The position numbers were made by a program, and so were the translations under genes. This document shows positions 1 through 11,197 of a stretch of DNA of 64,000 nucleotides, one piece after another. Location of the stretch: positions 434,001 through 498,000 of the forward strand of contig JAYJMM010000078.1 in the NCBI GenBank assembly GCA_037349105.1, written 5' to 3'. The notes under the pieces are model-generated. The model was given only the letters and a program-made list of their open reading frames with translations, ran no database searches and was not told the DNA's origin. How positions within the stretch are numbered: position 1 is the first letter of the stretch; each line of letters begins with the position of its first letter. This DNA comes from Limnomonas spitsbergensis (taxonomy: Eukaryota > Chlorophyta > Chlorophyceae > Chlamydomonadales).

Positions 1-488
1 CCACGCACTCTCATCACCTTTTTGCATGTGCCCCTGCACTATAGCGTACCATACGGGCTGCAGCACCATTGGTGTGGCCTCAGCCATCTGTGCCGCGGAC
101 GAGCGAAGGGGCGCAAGACCGCCAACGTATTATACAACTGCACCCCAGTTTCAAAACACAAGAATCAACAAGATGCCTCGTGACCGCACTAGCCGGAGCT
201 GATGTTTATTCTCTGATTTGTGGCGTGTCAGGCATCATAGGGGCTATATGTTCAGAATTTGCTGCGTGACTGAATAGGGTCTATCATGGTATATATTAAT
301 ATATATATATGAATATATTGACTAAATGAAGCTTAGGTCCAATGACCAATTTTGGTAAGCTGTTTTTTTGTAAATCTATTAGCTACAACTAAAGAATCCG
401 CTGTTTTTGTACTCCAGGCTTTCGCAGGGTAGGACAAGGGGGCTTAGAAAAGTCTTTCGGGCCATGCATGCACTCGACTGTGCCCTTG
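1..488. other. No gene seen
   Basis: I see no supported gene here. There is a short AT-rich tract of alternating TA around 288-320. Possible reading frames are short and show no recognisable motif. Confidence 0.5.
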
Positions 489-690
489 TGTCAATGACAT
501 AACGCCTCTGGGCCCTGCTCGAAAAGACTGTGGGCGCCCAACTGTCCCGTTGGAAGAAAAGAAACAGTGCCCGTGCGTAAGGAGATCAGAGAAGGGACAG
601 CTCCATCCACAACCCTTGGGTGTGGTTGAGGCGCCAGATGAATGCTGTGTGGTATAGAGCCCAACTAATCGGTTGGGAGGAAAGGAAAAT
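489..690 (-). mobile_element. LINE 3' tail, truncated
   Basis: On the minus strand this matches the 3' untranslated tail shared by the LINE copies of this window: a GGGCGCCCA block, a GAGCAGGGCCC-like block and a terminal GTCATTGAC (read on plus as GTCAATGAC at about 490). A second piece with the same GTTGGGAGGAAAGG motif lies near 660-685, so the copy may be interrupted or two tails may be nested. No coding sequence remains. The same arrangement recurs at more than ten sites in the window. Confidence 0.6.
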
Positions 691-1149
691 GTAAAAGCAT
701 AAATTAAGTTAAGGGCGAGGGGGGGGCAGAAAACAATAAAAACACCCTCCTCGAAAGTATGGAGCTTGACGAGAGCTTTCCATATCTGGTCTTAAAATGC
801 CTTTTGGCCCAATGGTGACTGGTGCGGTACAGAGAGCCAAACAATGAGCATTTCGTAGATTCCACAAAAGCTTATTTTGCAAATAACATCTCAGCCCCGA
901 GAAAACTGCATGATACCGGTATGATGATCTCACTGCATAGGGAAATGCATGGTCAACGTTTAGTACCCGGTCAACGCATGTCAAACTAGGAGGGGGGGGG
1001 GGGGCAAGTCCCTAAAAACATTTGCTTTTTTTCTTGAAGCCGAGATACCCTCCCAAAAGTCCTTGGGTGCAACTCCCATGTCAAACGGATGAGTTTTGGA
1101 GAATTAGGGGGGATGGGGTATTTTTTTCCTGCCCCCCCCCTCAGTTAAG
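691..1149. other. Unassigned, homopolymer-rich
   Basis: No gene is seen. There are G or C homopolymer runs at about 719-727, 990-1002 and 1132-1141. Confidence 0.4.
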
Positions 1150-1415
1150 AGACCCACAAAAGGCTGGAAAAGAATGTCAGTCAATGGAAGCCACAGCCTC
1201 ACTCTGAAACGTCTTCGACTCAACGATATCTGCCACATCTTCCACAAAAGCCAGCAGGGCATCCCACCCAAGCCTAGCCCGGTACAACACGTAGAAGTCC
1301 CTAGCCCAGCATGTAGGGCCTGCCGAGGGTGGCCAACTAATGGGTGAAACGTCATTGATATATATCCCTCTTGGCTGAATTCAACACATCGGGGTAAACT
1401 AATTGCCCAACAACT
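1150..1415 (-). mobile_element. LINE 3' end fragment
   Basis: The minus strand matches the region around the last LINE codons and the start of its 3' UTR: a GGGTGGGATGCCCTG-like stretch followed by sequence for a short acidic C-terminus and the TTTCAGAGGCTG-type motif. The same order is seen at 1738-2025, 6560-6650 and 18980-19060. The copy is 5'-truncated and too degraded to encode anything. Confidence 0.55.
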
Positions 1416-1737
1416 TTTGCCCAACAACTCTGGCCTATATTGGTTGACAGTAACTCAGGTCCCTCACTAGTCACCACTCTCCTGAACTACTTGCTTGCTT
1501 GTACCATAACTACTGGGTCTCACTGTCTCAGTAAGGAATCACAGTTTATGTTTGTGTGCTTCAGCTACATTACGGCCTTAATACTGCCGTTAGGGACTTG
1601 TGCATCAAGCCTTGTTGCTTGCCCCGAGTGCCCCAAGCCAGTCATGGCTTGGTACCCAGCGGCCCAGTAATGGCCACGTAGGGGCTTCAAAGGTGGTATG
1701 ATGCACACTAAAATAACCCCCCAGAGACAATTGTCAA

Positions 1738-2025
1738 TGACGTTCCACTTCTGGGCCCTGCTTAAAAAGGCTCTGCCGCGTGGGCGCCCAAGGCGGTTGG
1801 GAGGATAAAAGCAACGGAACATAGTAAAAATAGGGACATTAAGTCGAGGGACAGACAAAAGACTGGGAAAGAAGGTCTTTCAAAGCAGGGGGTCAAAGGA
1901 AGCCCCAGTCTCTGAAACGTCTACGCTTCAACCTCATCTACCACATCTTCCTGAAAATTCAGGGCATCCCACCCAAGCCTGTCCTGGAACAACTCATGTA
2001 AGTCTCTAGAGACAACAGTTAAGCT
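1738..2025 (-). mobile_element. LINE 3' end fragment
   Basis: Minus-strand LINE copy that keeps the terminal GTCATTGAC, the GGGCCC and GGGCGCCCA blocks of the 3' tail, the pyrimidine-rich UTR and the last codons around the GGGTGGGATGCCCTG motif. It stops abruptly near 2025, as expected of a 5'-truncated insertion. Confidence 0.65.
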
Positions 2026-3430
2026 TCCTGGCGCCCTCCAATCCTCCGTGGCCTACACTGGCCCCATGATGGGGCCCCCATCAGAGACTTACAAAACCGA
2101 ACATAACCGTCCCCTCGGCAGTTTGTAAATTTACTCCAGCACGCACCATCCACGTGGGTCGCGTTCTAGTGGCAGCAGCAATGATGCTGAGGAGTATATG
2201 GGGGCGAACATTTCACCGTCATTATTTCACCGTCACTCCGTCAGTTGGAATGTCGGTTAGAGGGCGAAAGCTGGCAACGCATCTTAGTCGCTGCGCAGCA
2301 GCGTGATCAGTAATTAACGTTGAAATAATGCACCTATGGCGCCAGTGCTGTAATAATGCCCTGGACAGTACCTCAGCACGGGGCGGCTGAAGGACTCTGT
2401 GACTGGGCCAACTTTTTTGTCCCCTTCACCAGCCCCTCATTACCCTCATAGCCCCTCATGAAGTGGGTCTGACTGAGCCAAGATCTGACAAAATAACTTG
2501 CGCTCAAATTTGGTACGTAAGCAAGGGGCGGCAGTAGATGGACTCTGAAACTGGAACCACTTTGTTAATTTCTCCCTACACCAGCCCCTCAAAAAATATA
2601 GCCCATCTTGAAGAGGGTCTACCGACCCTGTGAACGTACCCTTAGAAGTCGAGATACCCCGAGAATCCCGAGATATGTCGAGACACCCCGATGTATGAGC
2701 ACACATCACGAATATGAGTATCCACGTCTCAGCCGCGTTCCTCCCTTTCCTTTTTTACGACCACCGAGTAGAATCACCCAGTGAACTTATGAAAAGTGTT
2801 TCACGTGGAGGGATGTAGCGACTACGCTCGCTCGACAGCAGAAGCCGTGGCCTCGAAGGAAAGGACTGAGTACTCACTCCTTAGGCTGCTCCTTAGGGTT
2901 GTCCGTCGCCGAAACCGAACAAAATGCGGCATGTTCTCTACGGACGGCGTTCCTCATTAGTATATGCTGATTCCGTTTGCAAACACACGACAAAGGAGAT
3001 CCAAGCGTATGAAAGGGAGCTAGGAAGGGATTCTGGAGTGGGGCAAGGATTGAAACGACCTCACGGGGTTTCGGGCGACGGCACGACGCCTGATTTCCAG
3101 GTGGGATACACGGGTGTAATAAGACGCCAAGAATGAGCGACCACAAAGGTGCGTGTCGACGCGTAATATTTAAGTCAGATTAGGCGTCGCTTCTCTGGTG
3201 GAATGATGCTCATAATCACAATCTCCTGACCAGACTGCTCTTGGCTCCCACCTGGGTGCCACGTGTACTCTTTCCCGGTTTTGTGCGTCAATCGTGTGTG
3301 GCCCAGAAATGGCTGGATCCACCAAGAAGCCGCTGTCTAGCTGTCGTGACGCTTGGCAGGATTCAGCGATATCAAGGTCGACGATAAGCATATCCTGCTA
3401 CTGTAGAGAATCACGAAAATATCATAAACC
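2026..3430. other. Intergenic, no gene recognised
   Basis: Only short open frames with no recognisable motifs. The last few hundred bases lead into the TATA-like box of the gene at 3511. Confidence 0.4.
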
Positions 3431-3437
3431 TATAAAT
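3431..3437 (+). promoter_or_regulatory. TATA-like box
   Basis: TATAAAT lies 74 bp upstream of the ATG at 3511, a plausible distance for a eukaryotic TATA box and a short 5' UTR. It is the main non-coding support for the gene at 3511. Confidence 0.4.
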
Positions 3438-3510
3438 GGCACTTCCGTAAACAGCCCTGTTTATTTGGCTGAGCAAGCAACGACTATCCCAGCGTCCACT
3501 GAACTTTCTG

Positions 3511-4551
3511 ATGGTGTCGACAACATTTGATGTGACACCCGGGTGGCAGCGCTTGCTGAGGCGACTCTGCTTAACTTCAACACCTGTGGCTGACGACGCA
3601 CCACCGCCGTCGGATGAATCTTCACCAGCGAGGCTTCCACTTCAAGAGCAACTTCAGGTGCAACATCGCCGTAATATCCCTGCTGACAGGGACCCGAGTT
3701 CCGACACCTGGGCAGTCACGGCTTTCTCCCCGGTAGCCTCTCAGCCCTCGCTATCTTTTAACAGACACATTCGGAGGCCAGCTGACCCTCTGTATGCGGC
3801 TCTGTACGCGGCCTTCCGGAACCACGACATCAGCGACGCTGTTTTTGCTGCTGGTAGTAGCTGGAAGGACCGCCACAGCAGCAACGCAGCAGTATGCGAC
3901 AAAAACGGCGGCAACTACGGCTACCACGGGTACAGCAACAATCACAGTTGCCGCACGTCCCCACTGCCGCACTCGCCCTCCCCGATCAACGTCGCTCAAG
4001 GTCGTGCCATCCTCCAGCGCTGCGCCACCCCTGCGCCTTGGCAGCATTCCAGCTGCGATAACTTCGGAACCCACCCTGACCTCGACCTCGACCGGTCCAC
4101 CTATCTCACTGACCCCATGAGTCACCAAAACCTCCACTGGGAGGGCCCCTTCAGGGAGCCTGGCTCTGCATCTTCAGATGCCTACACGCCATGCGATCTG
4201 GAGGGCCTTCAGGGGCCACAGCTGGCTAGCCGTCGGACGTCACAGAACGCCACACGCCCCCCCCATCCAGCACTGGCGGGAGCTGACTGGAATGAAGACC
4301 AAATGCATGGGGACCTGCAATGGGCTGGTGTCCTGATGCATGAGGCACCTCAAGGGTCACCATCAGCCCATGATCGCCATAGAGTAAGTGATGCGGCAGG
4401 GAGCTCCAGGGACAAAATCTCTCGCATCCTTCAGCAGAGCTTGTACAGCTATGTTAAACCTGCTGCTGACTTTGCCCCTCTGCTGGCATGCCATGGCCGT
4501 GCGTATCCAATATCCAGCATTTATTTTGAAACACTCGGCCTGACGCACTGA
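3511..4551 (+). CDS. Hypothetical protein, single exon (346 aa)
   Basis: Uninterrupted 346-codon frame starting with an ATG behind a TATA-like box. I do not recognise the protein. It is rich in Ser, Pro, His and Ala, has no membrane segment or clear signal peptide, and contains an Asn/Gly/Tyr/His-rich patch around residues 130-150. The N-terminus (GWQRLLRRLC, then an acidic Pro-rich stretch) loosely resembles that of the unknown protein at 14902 (QWYQSLMARLC), so the two could be distant relatives; this is inference from a few residues. Whether it continues by splicing into the frame at 4705 is open. The opposite strand also carries a shorter open frame, which I take as a shadow. Confidence 0.45.
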   Translation: MVSTTFDVTPGWQRLLRRLCLTSTPVADDAPPPSDESSPARLPLQEQLQVQHRRNIPADRDPSSDTWAVTAFSPVASQPSLSFNRHIRRPADPLYAALYAAFRNHDISDAVFAAGSSWKDRHSSNAAVCDKNGGNYGYHGYSNNHSCRTSPLPHSPSPINVAQGRAILQRCATPAPWQHSSCDNFGTHPDLDLDRSTYLTDPMSHQNLHWEGPFREPGSASSDAYTPCDLEGLQGPQLASRRTSQNATRPPHPALAGADWNEDQMHGDLQWAGVLMHEAPQGSPSAHDRHRVSDAAGSSRDKISRILQQSLYSYVKPAADFAPLLACHGRAYPISSIYFETLGLTH

Positions 4552-4704
4552 TTTTAACACCATGCTGCACCTTGTCCCTGGCAGAAGCAAGCCAGCTCAG
4601 CGATTAGCCGTTTATCGGGGCGACAGAGCTGCGAAGCAGCTGCTTCGAGAAGAAGCTCCTGCTATGACACCTGGCAGGAGACGAACGCTCAGAGTAGCAG
4701 GCAG

Positions 4705-5142
4705 ATGGCACTGCCTGGCTCTGTACAGCCCGGTCCAAGAAAGCTGGCTGCAAGGAGCCAGCGGGTCAATCGGCACTCGATTCAACTGGCCAGCACCTCA
4801 GCTGGTAGAGTCGCAATCTCCAATGCTCCCGTGTCATTGCCTGACATGCCCTCTGTAGCATACTCAAGGTGGAGGGGACCATCCGCTCGTAGGGCCTCTG
4901 CGAGTGATAAGGCCCGGTCAACTTCCACACCCTATCCGTTGCCGCATGCGGTGGCGCCCTACCCCGCTTCTGACCTGATTTCTAACTGGAAAGCGGCCAC
5001 CAATGCGTGGGGCGACAAGGATCGCAACCCCACATCAACAGGCCCCAACAGGCGCTATGCATTTCCCTTCACGCCAACAGCGTGTACTAGGCACCTGCTC
5101 CAGAGGATGTCGCTCTTTTCAGAGCCGCCATGCCGCACGTAA
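4705..5142 (+). CDS. Hypothetical protein or 3' exon of the preceding gene (145 aa)
   Basis: ATG-initiated frame of 145 codons, rich in Ser, Pro, Arg and Ala, with no recognisable domain. It lies 153 bp after the stop of the preceding frame in the same orientation. It may be a separate small gene, a downstream exon of that gene, or chance. Composition resembles the preceding frame, which slightly favours one transcription unit. Confidence 0.25.
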   Translation: MALPGSVQPGPRKLAARSQRVNRHSIQLASTSAGRVAISNAPVSLPDMPSVAYSRWRGPSARRASASDKARSTSTPYPLPHAVAPYPASDLISNWKAATNAWGDKDRNPTSTGPNRRYAFPFTPTACTRHLLQRMSLFSEPPCRT

Positions 5143-6319
5143 CCGGGTGACGGTTCTCTTGCGGGTCGCAAACAGGTTTCAGATATGGTCCAAACGGCTA
5201 TCAAACCAGGATCCATCATACCCCTGATCATACTACTCACAACAGGTTCCTCTGTGCTGCCTAGGGTTTGAACATCCACACTAATGGATGTCTCTCTTTG
5301 CACCATGACAACTCCATTACCGGTACCTACATTTTGAAACACGGCATTGAAACTTTTGGCATCGTCACCAGTGTAACTGACACTATTTTGTGTTCAACAT
5401 TTTATGTTGTTACCCATAGTCTACCACACATCCAGGGATCCTGGCTAGTATGTTTCGTCCCTGGCTAGTTCTTTTGAATATATGTACCCAGCTTCTCGTA
5501 AAGCCAGTGCTTATATTAGTTTGTTTGCGTGATGAATACCCATCTACTTGGCATGGTGCCTCAATGTGTCAATGTTATGTGATCATGAAAATTATTATCG
5601 AGTCCCCTTCAAAAGGAGGGGCTTTCAGAATCGATACGATAATCTGCCCTATGGCGTGGTGTGGCAACTACTCATATAAATGAATATAGCGGTGTAAGTG
5701 TTTTCCATCTGGTTAAGTACAGAAATCTGGGGGATTTATATGAGGCATGGGCCCAAGAAACATGTGCCTGCGACTGAATACCTGAATACGTGCATTTCAG
5801 TTGGGCGCAACATTGTTATGCCAAATTTCAGGGTGCATGCATGACGTGGCGTGTGTTGCGGCTGTTGCTTTTCTGGAATGTCGGCAGCATTATCTAGTGC
5901 TAGCAGGGAGGTGTCATTAGCATGATGTTTTTTCTACTTAATTCCAGCTCGATTATCTGTATGTGAAGTTTTGTGAAATATGTGCCTCACGTCTGCTGGC
6001 TTGATTTCTGTATGTTTCGTGCCAGCACATGGCTAGTTTTATCTGTTGCTTCAGCATTTCCTAAGAGCGGGTGCTCCATTGATTGATTGATATGCTCATT
6101 ACTTATAATAATTATAATTGCTAGCACACACCTCCTAAATCACCACTAATTTTCAACATTTCCTGTAAAACATGTAAAAATAATTAACGCCACGCTTCCA
6201 GATCAGCGAGTCCCTTGAAGTATTCTCTCGCCCAATGCCTGAACAGTTGACGTACCATGAAGCATGGAAACCACAAGTATGCAGGCAGGCCTGACCTGGG
6301 ATAATTGTGCACGACAAGG
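5143..6319. other. Intergenic, no gene recognised
   Basis: AT-richer than the flanks, with no recognisable coding sequence. It ends where LINE tails begin. Confidence 0.45.
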
Positions 6320-6363
6320 GTCAAAGACGTAACAGCTCCGGTCCCGGCTCACAAAAAGGCTAG
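6320..6363 (-). mobile_element. Remnant of a second LINE tail
   Basis: This 44-bp stretch is a diverged copy of the terminal LINE block that follows immediately at 6373, with the same order of GTCAA-GAC, GTAAC, CCCGGCTC and AAAAAGGCT. It suggests that one LINE tail inserted at or next to an older one. Confidence 0.5.
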
Positions 6364-6372
6364 GCACAATCA

Positions 6373-7978
6373 GTCAATGACGTTACACCTCTGGGCCCTG
6401 CTACAAAAAAAGGCTCGGCCGCTTGGGCGCCTAACTAAAGAGTTGGGAGGAAAGATGGAAAGAAACACAGAAGGGGGCAGGACATAAGAAAGGAGGATAA
6501 AGTGATAAATGAAGTGAAGGGACAAAACAAAAGGCTGGGAAAACAAAATACAAAGGAAGTTCCAACCTCTGAAAATGTCTACGCCTCAACGATATCTACC
6601 ACGTCGTCCACTAGGGCCAGGGCATCCCACCCAAGCCTGCCCCGATACAACTATAAAATGTCTCTAGCACCGTTCAGAGGACCTGCCCATCCCCGCTCTC
6701 TTAGTTGATTCCGCACGCTGGGGCATTGAAAACAAGCATGCAGCGCGTCCTCCACATGGTCGCCGTATCCCCTAGCCCAACATCGCAGGCAGAACCGTCT
6801 GTCACGCTGCTGACCACTGCGCCGTCCTCTAGTGTCAGCCGTGCTGACGGCGCCGAGCCGCAGCCTTAAGTTCGTGCGCACGCAAGCACACTCCTTTCGG
6901 CTGGTGCGGCCCCTGGCCTGCGCCCGCCGTAGACTGAAACCAGGTGCGGTAGGCGGCCGCAGACCTGTGTTCAGTGGCAAGATCTCTGAGGACCCCTCTG
7001 CCAGTTGCATCCGGCTGCGCCCACTCGTCTGCTGCATCAACTAGCGTTAGCACCTCTCTAACAGGCAGCGGCTGTAGGTCAGTTGGTGTCTGACGCAGTT
7101 TGGGATCGGCTGATCCCAGCTCCAGCTCCAGCAAGGCACCTAGCAAATCACTTCACCAATTGCGCCCTCCGGTGCCCTGCCTGACAGCGAGCTGCATGTC
7201 GGCTGCCATGGCTGCCGCTATGAGTGGGCTGTCTTGCGTTGCTGCTGGTGCGACCGCTGCATTGTAGAAGCGAAGAACATGCTGCCACCAATTTCGCTGT
7301 AACGGCTGGATCTGCAGCTCCCTCATGACCCCCCAACTGGCAGCGGACGGAGGTAGCCCTGCAGCCTGGCGCAGATGCTGGAGGAAGCTGGACTGCATCT
7401 TGCTCTTGAGGCAATGCCGCGGCCTAAGGTGATCGGTGGCCCACACCACATCACCGTAGTTGGCCGCAGGCGCTAGATAGACAGACGCCAACCAGATGCG
7501 TGTAAGCAGATGATGCCTGAGGTGCACCTTGGCGGCCATGCGGCGGACACGGTGCAACGCGGTAGCGAAAGGTACCTCTCTGCCTTGCATGGCCTTTCTC
7601 ATGCTGCCGCTCTCGTGCTGAATGATGCCCAAGAACTTGAAATCCTGGACACGCTTCAGCACTATCTTACCGGGGCCATACATGCAAGGATGGGCTGATT
7701 GCCGCCACTTCGCAGCTAAGCGGCTGCCAAATTTCAATATCTCTGTCTTGTTAACGTTGACCAGGAGCTGCTTGACCGCCGCATGCTCATGCAGGGCATC
7801 TAGCATGCGCTGCAGCCCTGCCGGGCTGCTGGCTAGCAGGGTGAAATCATCCGCATATAAGAGGCACCTGAGTTGGCGCCCCGCCCCCAGCATAATGCCC
7901 TCTGCAGAGCACTGGGCTGCGATCATGCCCAGCAGATCGTTGATATACAGACTGAAAAATAGGGGGCTGAGTGGGCTA
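6373..7978 (-). mobile_element. 5'-truncated LINE retrotransposon
   Basis: Minus-strand non-LTR retrotransposon copy. It runs from the terminal GTCATTGAC tail (6373) through the 3' UTR and a zinc-finger region (Cys-x2-Cys and downstream HACFQC near 6730-6800) into the C-terminal half of the reverse transcriptase. Similarity to the longer copy at 41362 begins within the LSPL-LFSLY block at about 7978 and stops there, a typical 5' truncation. The coding region is broken by frameshifts after about 7153. Confidence 0.85.
7153..7978 (-). pseudogene. LINE reverse transcriptase, C-terminal half
   Basis: Open frame covering the RT palm from just before the catalytic YADD motif (LLYADDFTLLA) through the KTEILKFGSRL and FKFLGIIQHE blocks and the following thumb region. 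The upstream palm motif with the first catalytic Asp is missing because of truncation, so no active enzyme can be made. The open frame continues to 8103 into unrelated flanking DNA. The protein is clearly similar to the frames at 43257-43670 and 43716-44621. Confidence 0.8.
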
Positions 7979-8981
7979 AGTGTGTGAGGCTTTTTTAATA
8001 CGCGACAATCTAGAAGTTGGACAGCCGGAACGTTTTGTTTGTACTGGCCCTGCATACGGTACATTAAATAGGCTGACACCAAGCCATCCAGATCCAGACT
8101 CACTATGGCTCAGCAGTCAGCACCGAGGCAGCTAGTGACTTCGTGAGTCCATGGGCATGGGGCACTGATTGGTGAAGAAGAAGGCATCGAATAAGCAGCC
8201 TTGAGGGATAAGTGGATAATGCAGCCTGACTGGTTCCCAAAGGGACCAGGACCCAATAGAAGGACCCACCCAGAACTAGCAATACGTTTTTTCTTTCCTG
8301 ACACCCCGCCTTGACGATTTCCGTTTTCGCGTGACCGAGTCAAGCTGGCTCCTTGCTCCTGAAATGTCTGCTAGCTTCAAAATCGAATCTTGAGGCTGGC
8401 AGAGTGTTCGAGCAGTTGCATTTGCATGGCTGGTTTACGTGCAGGGTAGGGAGCAGGCTGCTGGGTTGATTTTGGTATCCTTGCTATCTGAGGTGCCAGT
8501 TCAAAAGCTTCTCATCTGGCTCCAAGCAGTCGAATTTGTTAGAATACGGTATGAGCTATTCCTAGGAATGAATCCCGGGATCCAGGGATCCCAGAATATG
8601 AGCTATTCCCAGGAATGAATCCTGTGCTGGAAATTGGGAACTAAGATCCTAATAGGTGGCGGTCACATGTTAGGCACCAGGGATGTGTTCCCTCAAGGTC
8701 GAATGTGGTATCCTGAAGTAGAATATCTCCACTAGTGGAATGTTCCCACCATCCAGCCCGGCTGGATTGGCATGCCAGAGCCACGTTGCGGAAGGGGCAG
8801 GTGCAGCTGCAGAGCAAGATGTACACACCTGATCCCACACAAAAAAGTAGGGACGTAGTGAGGTGAACCAAATGACCGTCACTGCAGTTATCACTCATCC
8901 AGTCATCCGTCATTACACTTTTATAATAGATACACCGCAGCAGTGTAGCTGCACACAGCACGGCTGCGGAGCCATCTTGCC
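7979..8981. other. Unassigned; short direct repeat
   Basis: No gene recognised. A direct repeat of about 35 bp (ATGAGCTATTCC-AGGAATGAATCC) occurs at about 8550-8577 and 8597-8623, separated by a GGGATCC-rich spacer. Confidence 0.4.
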
Positions 8982-9260
8982 TTGATCATGCAGCACGGTG
9001 GCTCGAACAGGCCCGAGGTCATCGCCCTGGCCGCTGTCGTCAGCGAGCTCATTGCGCAACCATGCATGCTGGCCCTGGTGAAGCTGCAATCGCTGCCTGC
9101 CATGCGCAACCAGTTAGCCAGCTGGCTGACCGCGGCCAGCAGCCACAGGCCCACTGTGCTGGTGCTGCGCCACCCCGGCCACGAGCCCATGCAGCGGCCG
9201 TGCATGAGCACCTATAAGAGTGGCGCGACCAGCCGGCAGCCAACCTGGCCAACTTGGTAG
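8982..9260 (+). CDS. Possible orphan exon, unrecognised
   Basis: A 92-codon open frame in a patch more GC-rich than its surroundings. The predicted peptide is rich in Ala, Leu and Pro and matches nothing I recognise. A GTGAGT donor-like site follows at about 9264 and a possible CAG acceptor lies near 8992, so it could be an internal exon, but no partner exon was found and the reverse strand is also open. It may equally be a gene fragment. Confidence 0.15.
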   Translation: MIMQHGGSNRPEVIALAAVVSELIAQPCMLALVKLQSLPAMRNQLASWLTAASSHRPTVLVLRHPGHEPMQRPCMSTYKSGATSRQPTWPTW

Positions 9261-10165
9261 ACGTGAGTGAGGGCAGGCAGGTGGGTGATGTAGGGGCAGA
9301 GAGCGGCACTCAGCTTCAAGATCCTATTTTGTGCATCGATAGGGAGTAATGTCACGACGTATGACTGCACCGTGCGTTTGACTGCGCCAACTGCTTTTTC
9401 GGTTGGAAGTTATGTGTGAACCTGTACAAGTGTGTTTGCCGTCTTAGAGGATCCCGAACTGGGTCCTTTACTTTTTCTTTCTTACTTGATCTCACGGCCT
9501 ACAATAGACTCTTAACGTTTCCAGCTATTGTTCCTGATTATCGATCTGCAAGTTAATCGTCAATCCAAGTCTTACTAAGGGGAAACTGGCAGAGCAGCTA
9601 GGCCAACAGCGACCCTATAAGCATCAACAAGTCTCCTGATACGAAGCTGGCAGAGCATTTAGGCCAACAGTCGACTATCTGCAGCAATTAGAGTTATTCC
9701 AGCCTCTTAACAAGGCATATCTCCAGCCTTACAGCTGGATATTACCACCAACCCACCATCACATCTCCAACCTACAGCCTTTCCTTTGGCTCCAAGTCGA
9801 CCATCTGATTCATCAGAGATATCTTCAGTCACCAGAAGTCGCCAAGCAAGCGACTCACCACAGCAGATCAACGGCCACATTCGCCCAAGGTCGTCCCAAG
9901 AAGTCTAGAAGTACCTCAGAAGTCGAGGCTTTACGAGATCTTGTCAACAGTATCGAAGAAGTCGAGGTGAAGTAGCAAGAGCTATCACCTGTTATCAAGC
10001 TGAGTTCACTGAGTTACAGCAGTGGATCGAGAAGCTCCTACTATAACCTCTGTAAGAGTTTATTAGTACTTGTTTAAGAAAGAAAAAGTCTTGTGTTCTT
10101 TTCGCTTGGTGCACCCATTCCTTAGGGTGCACCTCTGTGCCGCGACAGTAATAGAGCAAAATATG
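9261..10165. other. Unassigned; imperfect duplication
   Basis: No coding sequence recognised. A segment around 9587-9615 (CTGGCAGAGCA, GCTAGGCCAACAG) recurs at about 9648-9675. A small inverted repeat, GTGCACCC/GGGTGCAC, lies at about 10110-10131. Confidence 0.35.
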
Positions 10166-10314
10166 AAAATACACTTCTCTTTCCTTTCCAGCCTCTTGTC
10201 TGTCCTCCAACTTTATATTCCTGTGATCTCTCATGCTTTCCTTTCCTCCCATCTGGACAGTTGGGCACCCAGGCAGCCTAGCCATTTGAGCAGGTCCCTG
10301 AGGTTATTTCATTG
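10166..10314 (+). mobile_element. LINE 3' tail
   Basis: Plus-strand copy of the LINE terminal block: pyrimidine-rich UTR, GTTGGGCACCCAGGC (the GGGCGCCCACGCGGCC block), TTGAGCAGGTCCC, and the terminal TCATTGACC at 10304-10312. No coding region remains. Confidence 0.6.
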
Positions 10315-11197
10315 ACCTAGATAGATGACCAACCTGATGCAACAGCACCGTACTGCATCTGTTATTCGTATATCATTCAGGTACAATTCAGCTATATCAC
10401 TTCTTTGGGCCGTAGGAGGCTGGTGCTAGCCCTGTTGCTCGGACCACTGGCCATATGCGGGTCCATGCTTGGTCCCAGTTGGCCAAGTGGTGAGTGGCCG
10501 CCCAGAGGCCCCCCAAAAGAGACCTTCCACGCACTAATAAATCCTGGTCCAGAGCAACCCAGACGGGGGACCGCCTCAGTCTGTCTGGATGGTAGCACCA
10601 GGTAAGGAGGTAGCATGCATTACCGGGACGTTTCCGGAGCAGGTGGTAGGCATAATGGCTGTGTTGCTGGAGGCCCAACCACGCCGCTGGCATTGCAGTT
10701 TCAGCAGGGTAGATGGCGATGGCGATGGCAGAGAAGGCCCAGCCACCGCTGATGGGTCTGCCGTCTAGGCTAGAGATCCAGTGGAGTGCTGCTCCTCTCA
10801 TCACTGACCTGTCCACCTGCCTGCGGCCATTTCTTGCCTGACATGCAAACCGCTAGAGCAGGTGTGTCGCCTGCAGCTCAATAGACCGATGCTGGCACTA
10901 GCCGGCACCAATCCAAACACTTCACCAGCACACACCCAATCGGTAGGAGCGACGGTGGTCGGTGCTGCCAGCAGCAGTTCCTCCACCATTAGGGGGTGGT
11001 ACGTAGGAGTTCTCTTACCAGAAAGAGGTTGTTGGTAGCAGAGCCCTCCCTCCTCTAGTGGTGTGGCAGGCGGAATGGCTGTCTCCCCTCCTCTGTTCTC
11101 CAGAGCAGCTACATGCCTCGCATCACACAGTGCCCTGGTGCTACATGCCTGTATCCTTAGAACAGCAGCTACATGCCTGTCATCACACAGTCCTGCT
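10315..11197. other. Unassigned, low-confidence minus-strand frames
   Basis: On the minus strand, 10397-10816 and 10801-11271 are open for 139 and 156 codons but start and stop without recognisable motifs, and the second runs into the 50-bp minisatellite. I cannot tell a decayed gene or transposon from chance. A short repeat of GCAGCTACATGCCT occurs three times at 11105-11190, just before the main array. Confidence 0.3.

Noticed and set aside
3751..4137. Minus-strand frame of 128 codons, Val/Ala-rich
   Set aside because: It is the antisense of the better supported frame at 3511, has no promoter-like context and looks like a composition shadow.
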